This document shows positions 32,349-42,354 of a DNA stretch of 64,000 bases, in pieces. Every line of letters begins with the position of its first letter. Within the stretch, counting starts at the first letter, position 1. The position numbers were made by a program, and so were the translations under genes. Below the pieces are notes generated by a model that was not told the origin of the DNA, made no database searches, and saw nothing but the letters and a program-made list of their open reading frames with translations. Origin of the DNA: Pedobacter soli (lineage in GTDB: Bacteria; Bacteroidota; Bacteroidia; Sphingobacteriales; Sphingobacteriaceae); NCBI RefSeq assembly GCF_900101435.1, contig NZ_FMZH01000005.1, positions 62,001 through 126,000 of the forward strand, given 5' to 3'.

Positions 32349-33008
32349 CTATTTTACCAAAGGCAATAACTGATCGGCAACCAGCTTGTTACCGGTTTCG
32401 TTCAGGTGCACCCTATCAACGGTTAAAATGCCTTTTTCCTTATCTTCCGGATTATTTTGTGCTTCGTAATCGGCAAAAACCTTTCTCAAATCGCACACAG
32501 GTAAATTGTTTTTAGCGGCCAGGGCCCTAATTCCTGCAGCGTATTTGTTTAAGTCGGCATCTAATTCGTTGGTACCGTCTTTTTTCTCACCCACTACTGA
32601 AGGGGTAACCAATACCACCTTACTGCCTACACCCTGAATTTTATTGATTAAAGCCTGATAGAATTTTAAATATTTATCGTAATCGGTTCCGGTATGAGAC
32701 GATTGTTTGTGCCATACATCGTTAATACCTACATAAATAACTACTAAATCGGGCTTTTTATTCAATACATCGTCTTCTAAACGCAGGTACAAATCGTACA
32801 CTTTATTTCCGCCAATTCCGGCGCCAATAACATCATATTTAGTAGAATCGAGCGATTTTTTAATTAGGGTTACATAGCCGTTTTTAGATACGCCTTGCTG
32901 GGTAATAGAATCGCCAAAAAAGATAATGCGTTTGGGTTTAAATGTCATTGAAGTTAAAGCAATTAAGCAAATACTAAGTAAAACAGTGGTTCTGAACAGG
33001 GTTTTCAT
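32349..33008 (-). CDS. SGNH/GDSL hydrolase, exported
   Basis: A 219-residue SGNH hydrolase with a signal peptide (MKTLFRTTVLLSICLIALTS). The four SGNH blocks are present: block I IFFGDSITQQG (nucleophile Ser), block II IGAGIGGNKVYD (Gly), block III VVIYVGINDVWHK (Asn), and block V VDRVHLNETGNKLVADQ (Asp-x-x-His). Such enzymes hydrolyse acyl esters of carbohydrates or lipids outside the cytoplasm. The substrate is not deducible. A serine hydrolase gene lies 18 bases upstream on the same strand, so the two are likely one operon. Confidence 0.92.
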   Translation of the reverse strand: MKTLFRTTVLLSICLIALTSMTFKPKRIIFFGDSITQQGVSKNGYVTLIKKSLDSTKYDVIGAGIGGNKVYDLYLRLEDDVLNKKPDLVVIYVGINDVWHKQSSHTGTDYDKYLKFYQALINKIQGVGSKVVLVTPSVVGEKKDGTNELDADLNKYAAGIRALAAKNNLPVCDLRKVFADYEAQNNPEDKEKGILTVDRVHLNETGNKLVADQLLPLVK

Positions 33009-33026
33009 ATATTTTAATTCATTAAA

Positions 33027-34592
33027 TTATGGTTTCTTTTTTAAGTCGAGGTCTTGAAAATCAAAGCTAAAATCAGTTAGTGGCGAAATGGGTTCCATTT
33101 TAATAGCAACCGGATTTCCTTCATTATCGAGGCTAAAGTTTACAAAGGCATCGGCATCCATACTTCTGTCGTACCATTTCACAATAAAAGTATTGCCTTT
33201 ATAAAATACCATATCGCCTTTTAGTTTGGGTGAGTTTTTGGCTTGAAAATGCATTTTACCATTGAGGCTGCTAATGGTTATATCGCCAAACCAAATATCG
33301 CTATAAGTACCCAGATATTTTTTTTCGTCGGGTTTGTTTGTTGCACTTTTTTGGGCTGACGCAATATCAGCGCTTATTTTATCGGTTATCTTTTTAGCTT
33401 CGTCTCTTTCATTTTGCTCATCAGCAGCATTGTCTTTAATCCGGTCTTTTCCGCTAATGCCGAAATAACCATCTTTAATGGATTGTGTAATGGCGTAAAA
33501 TGCGCCTCCAGATTGCTGATTGGTTAATACGATAATGCCTAATTTAAGATCAGGGATTAAAGTTACTTCGCTCACCATGCCGGCCAAACCGCCCGTATGC
33601 TCAGCTACCAGCGATCCTTTTTCATCGCTTAAAAACCAACCGAGGCCATAACCAAAGAAATGCCTGTTGTAAGCACCTTTACCTGCCGGAATAATGCTGT
33701 GCATGGTCCACATTTGGTTTTGAGCCTGCCTGCTAAACAAGGTTTTTTCGAGCTTTTTGCCATACCTGCCACCATTAAGCTGGGTAATTACCCATTTGCT
33801 TAAATCGTTTATACTGGTATTAATTCCTCCGGCGGCATTACTGTTTTCCGAAAAATCTTTTGGGATAGCCGTAATTATGCCATTTACAGGCGCATGGGCA
33901 TCTATACTGTTCGATTTATCTTTTAGGCGGTTGAATGAAGTAGCACTTCTATTCATTCCCAGGGGCTGCATAATCCGGTTTTCTACAAATTCTTCGTAAG
34001 TTTTGCCCGAAACCCGCGCAATTACCTCTCCGGCAACAATGTAGAGCAGGTTATCGTAATCCCATTTAGTCCTGAAACTGGAAACCGGTTTTAAGTATCT
34101 TAAATTATGGATAATCTGCTTCTTGCTTACTGTTGAAGAATCGGGCCAGATCATTAAATCGCCGGCGCCTAAACCTAAACCACTCCGGTGCGAAAGTAAA
34201 TCGCGGATGGTAAATTCGGCAGTAACATAAGCATCGTACATTTTAAACTCCGGAATGATATCGGTTACCTTCGTATCCCAGGAGATTTTGCCTTCATCAA
34301 TTAATATGGCCAAAGCTGCTGATGTAAATGCTTTTGAGTTGGAAGCAATGGCAAACAAGGTATTTTCATCTACCTTCTGCCTGGTTTTTAAAGAGGCCAC
34401 ACCATAACCTTTAGCATGAATTACCTTACCATCTTTAACTACCGCAACAGCTAAACCCGGAACATTAAAAGCAGTTAATGTTTTTTCAGAAATGCTGTCG
34501 ATCTGTTTGGAAGTTAAAACCTGTGCATTGAGCCGGCTAACCACAAACAAAAATAAAAACAGTACCAGTTTGGTACGCGAGAGTAATTGCAT
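33027..34592 (-). CDS. class C beta-lactamase-like serine hydrolase, exported
   Basis: A 521-residue periplasmic or secreted protein of the class C beta-lactamase/DD-peptidase/esterase superfamily. The signal peptide is MQLLSRTKLVLFLFLFVVSR through NAQ. The catalytic S-x-x-K is SNSK, Ser84 and Lys87 (LFAIASNSKAFTSAALAIL); the Y-x-N is YDN in KWDYDNLLYIVAGEVIA, and the third box is HTGG (EHTGGLAGM). A DUF3471-like domain follows (KKYLGTYSDIWFGDITISS). Such proteins are more often peptidases or esterases than drug-hydrolysing enzymes. It is followed after 18 bases by the SGNH hydrolase gene. Confidence 0.92.
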   Translation of the reverse strand: MQLLSRTKLVLFLFLFVVSRLNAQVLTSKQIDSISEKTLTAFNVPGLAVAVVKDGKVIHAKGYGVASLKTRQKVDENTLFAIASNSKAFTSAALAILIDEGKISWDTKVTDIIPEFKMYDAYVTAEFTIRDLLSHRSGLGLGAGDLMIWPDSSTVSKKQIIHNLRYLKPVSSFRTKWDYDNLLYIVAGEVIARVSGKTYEEFVENRIMQPLGMNRSATSFNRLKDKSNSIDAHAPVNGIITAIPKDFSENSNAAGGINTSINDLSKWVITQLNGGRYGKKLEKTLFSRQAQNQMWTMHSIIPAGKGAYNRHFFGYGLGWFLSDEKGSLVAEHTGGLAGMVSEVTLIPDLKLGIIVLTNQQSGGAFYAITQSIKDGYFGISGKDRIKDNAADEQNERDEAKKITDKISADIASAQKSATNKPDEKKYLGTYSDIWFGDITISSLNGKMHFQAKNSPKLKGDMVFYKGNTFIVKWYDRSMDADAFVNFSLDNEGNPVAIKMEPISPLTDFSFDFQDLDLKKKP

Positions 34593-34651
34593 GGATAGGG
34601 ATTTAAATTAATCGCTTAAAGATAATAAATCTTTCAGGCGATTATCCATCC

Positions 34652-35593
34652 TTATTTGCCCTTTTCGAGTTTGTAGTCTTTATGTACAATTAAAAAACTT
34701 GCCCGTTCTTCTTTTTTGAAAGGATAATCCCAATTGCCCTGATAAGTAATTTTAGTCGGTAATTTATCATCGCCGAAATAACCCATTTCGATATTCATCT
34801 GTACATCGAAATCGAAAAGCATATTGCTGTATTTCATGTCTACATAACGGCCTAAAATATTGAAATTTCGTTTATCGAAAATAGTAACCAGTTCTTTAAT
34901 CATCACACCATCTTTGGTCCAGCTGCTTAAATCGGGTTTAACAGAAACTTTAAAACGGTACACGGGGATAGAATCTAAGTAAGTACCGCTGCTAAAAGCA
35001 TAATCGTAATACTGGCGCATGTTGGCTGTAAAAATTTCAGTTTTGCTGCCGATAAAAGGTACTTTAACTGGTCGGCCAGGATTAAAAATCAGCGTTTTCA
35101 GCTTATCCTTATAACTTTCGTTGGTCCCGCCCTTTCCATCAGGTTTTGGTGCATTGGGTACAAAATCGGTATTATAGGCATTCATAAAAATGTAATCGAA
35201 CATTTCTACCGTATACAACTGGTATTTGCCGTTTTTCTTATAAATTTTCCCCGTATCCTGTTTTACCAGGTATTCCATTTTATACGGACCGCTGTTATTA
35301 TGCTTTATTTTACGATAAATTTTGCCATCAACCTTATTCTTTTTATCGTAACTGTAAATCCGGTTCTCGGCAATAAAACTGTAACGTTTCATATCCCTGA
35401 ACGATTGATAAAAGGAAGTATCGTTTATTACTTTATTGATGAAAGTTTCGACATTCAGCTTTTCTGCCTTGATGTTTACAGTCGAATCGAGTGTAATGGT
35501 TTTAATGGTATCGGGGTTAAACCGTTGAATTTCCTGGGTAAAACCGGTATAAAAAAGCGAGCTGAGTATTAAAACTAGAAATATTCTCTTCAT
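34652..35593 (-). CDS. exported protein of unknown function
   Basis: A 313-residue exported protein with a signal peptide (MKRIFLVLILSSLFYTGFTQ). I do not recognise the family. The mature part has many alternating strands with conserved-looking aromatic positions (KRYSFIAENRIYSYDKKNKV, GRYVDMKYSNMLFDFDVQMN, GYFGDDKLPTKITYQGNWDY), which fits an outer-membrane-lipoprotein-sorting-like (half-barrel) fold as found in many Bacteroidota periplasmic proteins. No lipobox is present. It lies alone between the serine hydrolase and M20 genes; a hairpin (AATCGCTTAAAGAT / ATCTTTCAGGCGATT) follows its stop. Confidence 0.6.
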   Translation of the reverse strand: MKRIFLVLILSSLFYTGFTQEIQRFNPDTIKTITLDSTVNIKAEKLNVETFINKVINDTSFYQSFRDMKRYSFIAENRIYSYDKKNKVDGKIYRKIKHNNSGPYKMEYLVKQDTGKIYKKNGKYQLYTVEMFDYIFMNAYNTDFVPNAPKPDGKGGTNESYKDKLKTLIFNPGRPVKVPFIGSKTEIFTANMRQYYDYAFSSGTYLDSIPVYRFKVSVKPDLSSWTKDGVMIKELVTIFDKRNFNILGRYVDMKYSNMLFDFDVQMNIEMGYFGDDKLPTKITYQGNWDYPFKKEERASFLIVHKDYKLEKGK

Positions 35594-35704
35594 ATTTTAT
35601 GGTAGTGGCAAAAACGATGCCTGTTTAAATGGATGATGTAATAAGTTGTAATGGAAGGATATTTAAACCATTAGCATTTTACATCACCCATCCTTACATC
35701 TCTT

Positions 35705-36889
35705 CTAGTTGCCCAGTTGCTTTAAAGCAATGTAGGCCATTAAACCGGTCGAGATTTTTAGCGCATCTTCGTCAATATCGAATCGCGGTGTATGCACAGA
35801 ATACTGTGTATCTTTGGCAGCATTCCCTGTTCCTAAACGATAAAAGCAAGCATCTGTTACCTGCGAGTAGAAAGAAAAATCTTCGGCAGCCATCCAGATA
35901 TCCAGATCTACTACATTTTCTTTACCTAAGAAATCTTCGGCAAAGGCCCTTGCATTGGCCGTTAATTTTTCTTCGTTAATTAAAAAAGGATAACCTTTAT
36001 GAATATCGAAATCGCAGCTTCCACCCATGCTTTCGGCAATGCCTTCGGCCATTTTTTTCATGCGTTTGTGCGCTTCTGCTCTCCATTCTTCATCGAGTGT
36101 TCTGAAAGTACCCTCAATTTTAACCTCATTCGGGATAATATTGGTTGCTCCGCTTGCGGTTACTTTACCAAACGATAAAACGGAAGGAATACGTGGATCG
36201 GCATTGCGACTCACAATCTGTTGCAAGGCAATAATAATGTGCGAAGCAATTACCACAGGATCGATATTCTGGTGTGGCTGCGCGCCATGACCACCCTTTC
36301 CGGTTACGGTAACATACAATTCATCTGTCGAAGCCATGTAAATACCCGAACGGAAACCTACTTTACCGGCATCGATTAGCGGCATTACATGCTGACCAAC
36401 GATATGATTGGGTTTCGGATTTTCGAGTACACCTTCTTTGATCATGATGCTGGCACCACCTGGCAGTAATTCTTCTGCAGGTTGGAAAATCAATTTGATT
36501 GTTCCGCCAAACTCATCTTTCAGCTGGTTTAAAATATAAGCCGTTCCTAAAAGCGAAGAGGTATGCACATCGTGGCCACAGGCATGCATTACACCCGGGT
36601 TTTTCGATGCGTAGGGCTTATCATTAGCTTCGTGAATGGGTAAGGCATCCATATCTGCACGTAAAGCAATTACTTTATCAGATGGCAGGTTACCTTTAAT
36701 TAAACCTACTACGCCGGTATTGGCGCAATCGGTATATTCGATTCCCCATTTTTTCAATTTGTCTTTAACAAACAAAGAGGTTTCAAATTCTTTAAAAGAT
36801 AATTCGGGGTTGGCGTGTATATGTTGACGATAGCCTACCACATCGTTAAAGATGTTTGCGGCCAGTTCCTGTACTTTATTTTTGATCAT
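35705..36889 (-). CDS. M20 family amidohydrolase
   Basis: A 394-residue metal-dependent amidohydrolase of the M20D (hippurate hydrolase/IAA-amino acid hydrolase) type. Zinc ligands are in HACGHDVHTSSLLGTA (Cys-x-His-x-x-x), FQPAEELLPGGASIM (glutamate pair) and HVMPL; the dimerisation domain starts at VTGKGGHGAQPHQN. The last zinc histidine is in YSVHTPRFDID. Such enzymes remove N-acyl groups from amino acids or cut amide-linked conjugates in the cytoplasm; no signal peptide is present. It overlaps the SPOR gene upstream by 14 bases, so both are translated from one transcript. Confidence 0.94.
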   Translation of the reverse strand: MIKNKVQELAANIFNDVVGYRQHIHANPELSFKEFETSLFVKDKLKKWGIEYTDCANTGVVGLIKGNLPSDKVIALRADMDALPIHEANDKPYASKNPGVMHACGHDVHTSSLLGTAYILNQLKDEFGGTIKLIFQPAEELLPGGASIMIKEGVLENPKPNHIVGQHVMPLIDAGKVGFRSGIYMASTDELYVTVTGKGGHGAQPHQNIDPVVIASHIIIALQQIVSRNADPRIPSVLSFGKVTASGATNIIPNEVKIEGTFRTLDEEWRAEAHKRMKKMAEGIAESMGGSCDFDIHKGYPFLINEEKLTANARAFAEDFLGKENVVDLDIWMAAEDFSFYSQVTDACFYRLGTGNAAKDTQYSVHTPRFDIDEDALKISTGLMAYIALKQLGN

Positions 36890-37319
36890 CAGTAGTATTG
36901 GTATCTAAATTTGGGGCATTGATTTTTTCCCTGAAAATAAACAGTGTAGGGAAATTTGGTCTCAGTTCGTTGATTAGCCGTTGGGCTTCGAGCCGGGTTC
37001 TGAAATCGCCTACCCGTACATAATAATTAGGTTCTTTATAAATGAGGTAGGTATTTAACCTGGGGTAAAGCCCTTTAAACCTGGCCTGCTCGTTAAAAAC
37101 CTCGCGCCGGTCTGATCCGTAAAAAATCTGTACCCGGTAGCCGTAGGCAGAAACGATGGGTTTGCCTGTTTTTACTTCGCCCGAAGTTTTATATACCTCA
37201 AGCCGTTTGGCGATTAAACTATCAATTAAGGGATCTTTTATCACGGTAACCTCTCCCTTTTGTGCAAAAGATGTTTTAAAGATTAGTAAACTGAAGATTA
37301 TCGTATAAAATATTTTCAT
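36876..37319 (-). CDS. SPOR domain exported protein
   Basis: A 147-residue protein with a signal peptide (MKIFYTIIFSLLIFKTSFAQ) and a C-terminal SPOR domain. The domain shows the typical RVQIFYGSDRREVFNEQARF opening and the YKEPNYYVRVGDFRTRLEAQ block with V-G-x-F, and it ends at FIFREK. SPOR domains bind peptidoglycan glycan strands without peptide stems, which occur at the division septum. The protein is small, so it is probably a periplasmic septal or cell-wall accessory protein. The stop overlaps the start of the M20 gene. Upstream lies a short gap with a hairpin that ends the VapC gene. Confidence 0.9.
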   Translation of the reverse strand: MKIFYTIIFSLLIFKTSFAQKGEVTVIKDPLIDSLIAKRLEVYKTSGEVKTGKPIVSAYGYRVQIFYGSDRREVFNEQARFKGLYPRLNTYLIYKEPNYYVRVGDFRTRLEAQRLINELRPNFPTLFIFREKINAPNLDTNTTDDQK

Positions 37320-37433
37320 GATGGTATTACATCAGGCAGACGAAAATTGTTTTAAAAACAGGAATGCCGTATTGGTTACAAAAATCGGCATTCTTTATGG
37401 GTTGTGCAAATGGTTAATCCAGAAGATAAATTC

Positions 37434-37826
37434 TTACAAAGAAAACGGGTTTGAGACCTCGAGTTCGGGTATCTTATTGAAATCTTTACTATTTCGGGTA
37501 ATAAGGGTAAGTTTATTTACAATAGCCGTTGCTGCAATTACGGCATCCGGAAGTTTGAGGTTATGGTGTTTTCTCAACGCTGCAGTTTTATCTTTAATGT
37601 CTTGTTCCAATTCGTAAACATAAGCGTCTTTGATAAAATTTCGGATTACCAATAGATCATTATCATTAGCAGTTCGCCAACAAAGCAACTCAATCTCAGT
37701 AATTGCCGAAATAGCAGGTTGAGAGGTTAGCAGAATATTATCAATAAATTTTTCGGCACCTGGCGTAAATTGACGCTGAAGAAAATAAATAACGGTATTT
37801 GTATCCCAGAGATAGTTTAGTCCCAC
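37434..37826 (-). CDS. vapC: PIN domain ribonuclease, VapC-type toxin
   Basis: A 130-residue PIN domain protein. The acidic residues that hold the metal ion are in LWDTNTVIYFL (first Asp), AISAITEIELLCW (Glu), KLPDAVIAATA (Asp) and ITRNSKDFNKI (last Asp), all in the expected order. VapC toxins cut RNA, often tRNA or rRNA loops. It overlaps the antitoxin gene by 10 bases, with the antitoxin first. It lies between the SPOR and secA genes; as the pair is on the same strand as both, it may sit on its own transcript, ending at the small hairpin GAATGCCG/CGGCATTC (37362-37393). Confidence 0.9.
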   Translation of the reverse strand: MGLNYLWDTNTVIYFLQRQFTPGAEKFIDNILLTSQPAISAITEIELLCWRTANDNDLLVIRNFIKDAYVYELEQDIKDKTAALRKHHNLKLPDAVIAATAIVNKLTLITRNSKDFNKIPELEVSNPFSL

Positions 37827-38029
37827 TCGTTTCGAATATTATTTAACTGATCCTCAACTTCCGATATGGGTTGTTTTTGCATTGCCCCTTTATATTTTGA
37901 AATTAAATCTTTACTCAGATCTTTAGGGGCCTCAGCGTCTTTTCTTAGGCGAATAACTTTAAGAAGCTCCAAATCCTTTAACAGATCCAGCGCCTTATCA
38001 TTTAAAATATCTAAGGTTATTGTTCTCAT
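37817..38029 (-). CDS. vapB: VapB-type antitoxin
   Basis: A 70-residue protein starting at the ATG at 38029 (MRTITLDILNDKALDLLKDL); an upstream TTG would add two residues. The N-terminus has a short strand and helix like a ribbon-helix-helix or AbrB-like operator-binding domain, and the C-terminus (QPISEVEDQLNNIRNEWD) is the extended arm that blocks the PIN active site. It precedes and overlaps the PIN toxin gene by 10 bases. Regulation by binding its own promoter is expected for this kind of pair; the operator is not obvious here. Confidence 0.85.
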   Translation of the reverse strand: MRTITLDILNDKALDLLKDLELLKVIRLRKDAEAPKDLSKDLISKYKGAMQKQPISEVEDQLNNIRNEWD

Positions 38030-38085
38030 ACTCAAAAATACTAAAAATAAAGCCTGTTATCAAGATAAAACATTCTTGCATAAAA

Positions 38086-38112
38086 AAGCCCCGACAAAAA
38101 ATATCGGGGCTT
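38086..38112 (-). terminator. secA terminator
   Basis: A 9-bp stem AAGCCCCGA / TCGGGGCTT with a 9-base loop; read on the minus strand it is followed by a run of six T. It lies between secA and the VapBC genes, so they are separate transcripts. Confidence 0.88.
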
Positions 38113-38132
38113 GGTATATTATAATGAGTTAA

Positions 38133-41100
38133 TTACAAATTAGCACCGTGGCAGTTCTTGTATTTTTTTCCACTTCCGCAAGGGCAAGGCTCGTTACGGC
38201 CTATAGTTGCTTCTTTACGGATGGGCTGCTGTGGAACAGCTTCGCGTGTGTCGCCAAACTCAATACCAGGCTCTTCTCTGCCAAACTCCTGTTTAGTAGT
38301 CTGTAGCTTAGGTTGTTTAACCGGAGCTGGTGCTTCTCTAACCTGATCTGGCTCCTGCTGAACCGGGATACCACCTTTATATAAGAAACTTACAACCTCT
38401 TTGTTTACTGCATTAAGCATATCTTTAAACAAGTTGAAAGCTTCCATTTTATAAATTACCAATGGATCTTTTTGCTCATAAACAGCATTCTGAACCGACT
38501 GTTTCAAATCGTCCATTTCACGTAAATGCTCTTTCCAGCTATCATCAATCAAGGCCAATACAATGGTTTTCTCGAATGCACGAACCACCTCTTTTCCTTT
38601 ATTATCGATTGCTTTTTTAAGATCAACAGCTACCTGAATACCACGGATACCATCGGTAAACGGAACCACAATCTGCTCAATATGCTGACCACGCTCTTCG
38701 TAAACCTGTGTTAAAACTGGTAATGACTGCTGAATAATGGCTTCTGATTTACGCGCATAAAATGCTTCTGCTTCTTCAAACAAGCGCTCTGTTAGCTGTG
38801 GAATAGCGGTAGACGAGAATTCTTTTTCAGTAATTGCCGTATCCAGCGAGAAGTTTTTAATTACCTCAAGTTTAAAGCCTTCAAAGTTTGCTTCTGTTTT
38901 GTATTCGGTAACGATATCTTCGGCAACATCAAATACCATATTGTTCATATCCACATCTAAACGCTCGCCAAATAAAGCGTTTTTACGTTTAGCGTAAATT
39001 ACAGTACGTTGCGAGTTCATCACATCATCGTACTCCAATAAACGTTTACGGATACCAAAGTTGTTTTCTTCTACTTTCTTTTGCGCACGTTCGATTGATT
39101 TGGTAATCATAGAGTGCTGAATTACCTCGCCATCTTCGATACCCATACGCACCATAATGCTCGAAATTCTTTCTGAACCGAATAAACGCATCAGGTTATC
39201 TTCCAATGAAACGAAGAATTGAGACGAACCCGGATCGCCCTGACGACCGGCACGACCACGTAACTGCCTGTCTACACGACGAGACTCGTGACGCTCGGTA
39301 CCTACGATAGCTAAACCACCTGCATCTTTAACGCCCGGGCCTAATTTAATATCGGTACCACGACCAGCCATGTTGGTAGCAATGGTAACGGTTCCGGCCT
39401 GACCAGCTTCGGCAACGATATCGGCCTCTTTCTGGTGCATTTTCGCGTTTAATACGTTGTGTTTAATGCCGCGCAGTTTAAGCATACGGCTTAACAACTC
39501 AGAAATCTCAACCGAAGTTGTACCTACCAATACCGGACGGCCTGCTTCGGTTAATTTTACAATTTCATCGGCAACGGCATTGTATTTTTCACGCACGGTA
39601 CGGTAAACGTAATCCTGCTGATCTTGTCTTGAAATATTTCTGTTGGTTGGAATCTCAACCACATCCAGTTTATAGATCGACCAGAACTCGCCAGCTTCGG
39701 TAGTTGCAGTACCCGTCATACCGCAAAGTTTGTGGTACATACGGAAATAGTTTTGCAAGGTTACTGTTGCATAGGTTTGGGTTGCATCTTCAACCTTTAC
39801 ATTTTCTTTAGCTTCGATAGCCTGGTGTAAACCATCAGAGTAACGGCGACCATCCATAATACGGCCGGTCTGCTCATCAACAATTTTGATCTTACCTTCA
39901 TCAATAATGTACTCTACATCAATTTCGAATAAGGTGTAGGCTTTTAACAATTGGTTTACCGAGTGGATACGCTCTGCTTTAACAGAATAATCGCGCATCA
40001 GGGCATCTTTGGTAACTACTTTTTCTTCTAAAGGAAGATCAGATTTTTCCAGCTCAGCCACTTCGGTACCTACATCAGGCAATACGAAGAAATGCGGATC
40101 TTCTCCCGATTGGGTAATTAACTCAATACCTTTTTCGGTTAACTCTACCTGGTTGTTTTTCTCATCGATATAGAAGAACAACTCTGAATCTACCTTAGGC
40201 ATATTCTTAGACTGATCGGCCATGTAGTAGTTTTCTGTTTTTAACAACAGACCACGCACGCCGCTTTCGCTTAAGAACTTAATTAATGCTTTATTTTTAG
40301 GCAAACCACGGTAAGCACGTAATAATGCTAAACCACCTTCGCCCTCTTCGGTACCGGTATTACCCGCATTGATTAATTTTTTAGCTTCGTTTAAAGCCTG
40401 GGTAACATAAGCTTTTTGTGCATTAACCAAACGCTCAATGCGTGGTTTCAACTCGTAAAACTCATGCTGATCGCCATGCGGAATCGGCCCTGAAATGATT
40501 AAAGGTGTACGGGCATCATCAATTAAAACTGAATCGACCTCATCCACCATGGCAAAGTGCAATTTGCGCTGTACCAACTGATCAGGAGTTTGCGACATAT
40601 TGTCACGCAGGTAATCGAACCCAAATTCGTTATTGGTACCGTAAGTAATATCTGCTGCATAAGCCTTTCTTCTTTCTTCAGAGTTAGGCTCGTGTTTATC
40701 AATACAATCAACTGTTAAACCGTGGAATTCGAACAAAGGACCATTCCACTCACTATCCCTGCGTGCAAGGTAATCATTCACCGTAACTACGTGCACACCT
40801 TGTCCGGCAAGTGCGTTCAGGTAAGCAGGCAGCGTACTTACAAGGGTTTTACCCTCACCGGTAGCCATCTCGGCAATTTTACCGCTGTGTAATACAATAC
40901 CACCAATTAACTGTACATCGTAATGTACCATGTTCCAGGCTACCTCATTTCCGGCAGCTTCCCATTTATTGGCCCACTGTGCTTTATCGCCAACAATTTT
41001 AACATTGTTTTTTCTTGCAGCATAATCGCGGTCGAACTGGGTTGCAGTAACTTCTAAATAATCGTTTTCGCTTAAACGGCGCGAAGTTTCTTTAACTACT

Positions 41101-41435
41101 GCGAAAGCCTCAGGCAGGATTTCCAACAATATTTTTTCCAATTCCGCATCGCGGTCTTTGCCTAAGGCATCAACCTGATCGTAAATAGCCGTTTTTTCGT
41201 GAAGATCTAATTCTTCGTTTTCTGCATCGGCTTTAAGGGCCGAAATTTTTCCATCGATTTCGGTTAAGAAATCTGCAATTCTGCTTTTAAATTCTATGGT
41301 TTTACCACGTAACTCATCGTTGCTTAGTGCCGAAAATTTACTGTAGTGTTCGTTAATTTTTACAACCAATGGCTGAATAGCCTTTATATCTCTTTCTGAT
41401 TTACTTCCGAAAATCTTCGCTAAAAATCCTAACAT
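38133..41435 (-). CDS. secA: preprotein translocase ATPase SecA
   Basis: Motor that drives export of proteins through SecYEG. The 1100-residue protein is longer than in Proteobacteria (about 900), as is normal in Bacteroidota, whose insertion lies around residues 330-450. The Walker A motif is [20 protein letters not shown], with [20 protein letters not shown] (Walker B), the helicase-like block [16 protein letters not shown], and [16 protein letters not shown], plus [19 protein letters not shown]. The extreme C-terminus keeps the zinc motif [19 protein letters not shown], which binds SecB or ribosomes. The N-terminal [18 protein letters not shown] is standard. The 5' leader is short and shows no SecM-like element. 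Confidence 0.98.
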   Translation of the reverse strand: MLGFLAKIFGSKSERDIKAIQPLVVKINEHYSKFSALSNDELRGKTIEFKSRIADFLTEIDGKISALKADAENEELDLHEKTAIYDQVDALGKDRDAELEKILLEILPEAFAVVKETSRRLSENDYLEVTATQFDRDYAARKNNVKIVGDKAQWANKWEAAGNEVAWNMVHYDVQLIGGIVLHSGKIAEMATGEGKTLVSTLPAYLNALAGQGVHVVTVNDYLARRDSEWNGPLFEFHGLTVDCIDKHEPNSEERRKAYAADITYGTNNEFGFDYLRDNMSQTPDQLVQRKLHFAMVDEVDSVLIDDARTPLIISGPIPHGDQHEFYELKPRIERLVNAQKAYVTQALNEAKKLINAGNTGTEEGEGGLALLRAYRGLPKNKALIKFLSESGVRGLLLKTENYYMADQSKNMPKVDSELFFYIDEKNNQVELTEKGIELITQSGEDPHFFVLPDVGTEVAELEKSDLPLEEKVVTKDALMRDYSVKAERIHSVNQLLKAYTLFEIDVEYIIDEGKIKIVDEQTGRIMDGRRYSDGLHQAIEAKENVKVEDATQTYATVTLQNYFRMYHKLCGMTGTATTEAGEFWSIYKLDVVEIPTNRNISRQDQQDYVYRTVREKYNAVADEIVKLTEAGRPVLVGTTSVEISELLSRMLKLRGIKHNVLNAKMHQKEADIVAEAGQAGTVTIATNMAGRGTDIKLGPGVKDAGGLAIVGTERHESRRVDRQLRGRAGRQGDPGSSQFFVSLEDNLMRLFGSERISSIMVRMGIEDGEVIQHSMITKSIERAQKKVEENNFGIRKRLLEYDDVMNSQRTVIYAKRKNALFGERLDVDMNNMVFDVAEDIVTEYKTEANFEGFKLEVIKNFSLDTAITEKEFSSTAIPQLTERLFEEAEAFYARKSEAIIQQSLPVLTQVYEERGQHIEQIVVPFTDGIRGIQVAVDLKKAIDNKGKEVVRAFEKTIVLALIDDSWKEHLREMDDLKQSVQNAVYEQKDPLVIYKMEAFNLFKDMLNAVNKEVVSFLYKGGIPVQQEPDQVREAPAPVKQPKLQTTKQEFGREEPGIEFGDTREAVPQQPIRKEATIGRNEPCPCGSGKKYKNCHGANL

Positions 41436-41570
41436 TATATTTTAAATCGTATTTATTTATTAAAAAATGGTGTGTTACAACAACCAAGCCACTGTCAGCA
41501 TTAAGTCAGTTTGGCAGTTGTTGGTATAAAAGGGGCTTAAAATCTTAAAAAAGATCTTTAAGAAAACGAA

Positions 41571-41870
41571 CTAGGGACTGTTGTTCTTCGGTTTTTTGCG
41601 GATGGTTAAATCGGTGATTACCTGATTTACGCTTACATATTTTGCTACTTTTAATTGAGGTTGAGTGCCAATTAAAGCAAGCCGGGTGTACGATAATAAA
41701 TAAGGGTTACGCTGTTCGTTAAACTGCACAACGCTTTTATCAGATGCGTTAGCACTGATTTTATACTCATTACAATATTCATTTAATATTCTAAGCCCTT
41801 CAACGCGTTCGGCTTTGGCCAAATGCGTTAAGCTAAAAAATACAAGTGATATGGTAACCAGGTGTTTCAT
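41571..41870 (-). CDS. small exported protein of unknown function
   Basis: A 99-residue protein. I start at the ATG at 41870 (MKHLVTISLVFFSLTHLAKA), a signal peptide; the TTG four codons upstream is unlikely. The mature part (ERVEGLRILNEYCNEYKISA, YLLSYTRLALIGTQPQLKVA, QVITDLTIRKKPKNNSP) is short and not recognisable; it has one cysteine. It lies alone, divergent from the intradiol dioxygenase, with a large 21-bp repeat array in the upstream region. Confidence 0.6.
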   Translation of the reverse strand: MKHLVTISLVFFSLTHLAKAERVEGLRILNEYCNEYKISANASDKSVVQFNEQRNPYLLSYTRLALIGTQPQLKVAKYVSVNQVITDLTIRKKPKNNSP

Positions 41871-42014
41871 TAATAGCGGCAAAGCTAGTTTTAATCTTTT
41901 ATAAAATGAAATCTGCTAACCTCAAAAAACGCACCACAATATCCCAGCTTATTTATTTAGGATAAAAAACAATACTTTTTATTGAACAGACCGATGACAC
42001 AGTTTACTGAATAG

Positions 42015-42208
42015 ACCCGCTTTTATAATTAATGTACATGCTTTTATAATTAACGCACCTGCTTTTATAATTAATGCACCCGCTTTTATAATTAACGCAC
42101 CTGCTTTTATAATTATCGCACCCGCTTTTATAATTATCACACCCGCTTTTATAATTATCGCACCCGCTTTTATAATTATCGCACCTGCTTTTATAATTAA
42201 TGCACCTG
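42015..42208. repeat. 21-bp tandem repeat array in a divergent promoter region
   Basis: Nine full head-to-tail copies of a 21-base unit (42015-42203) and a partial tenth. Each unit is ACCYGCTTTTATAATTA plus a four-base tail that varies as ATGC, ACGC, TCGC, TCAC or ATGT. The GCTTTTATAATTA core is invariant in all nine. The array is about 145 bases from the start of the minus-strand gene on its left and 147 from the start of the dioxygenase on its right, so it is centred between two divergent promoters. The spacing equals two DNA turns. Confidence 0.95.
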
Positions 42209-42354
42209 TTTAATGATCATTTATCAGGCGTTACTCAGCATCAGCTTATAAAGCCTTATGATTCAACGTGTCAAAGCACTTGTTTGTCGATACATTTGTT
42301 ACAATCCGTTTTTTTTGGTGCAATTTTAAATCAACGAAACAAAACGCATTAGCT

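Noticed and set aside
33027..34592. Calling the serine hydrolase an antibiotic-resistance beta-lactamase
   Set aside because: The S-x-x-K/Y-x-N/H-x-G boxes define a broad superfamily that is mostly esterases and peptidases; the added DUF3471-like domain argues for a housekeeping or peptide substrate.
42015..42208. The 21-bp array as a CRISPR array
   Set aside because: Repeat units are directly joined and have no unique spacers of 25-40 bases; unit size and lack of cas genes argue against it.
42015..42208. The array as coding DNA (PAFIIN-type or ALIIKAG-type peptide repeats)
   Set aside because: Two frames are open through the array because 21 is a multiple of 3, but none has a suitable start codon upstream without a stop, and the resulting peptides would be short hydrophobic repeats.
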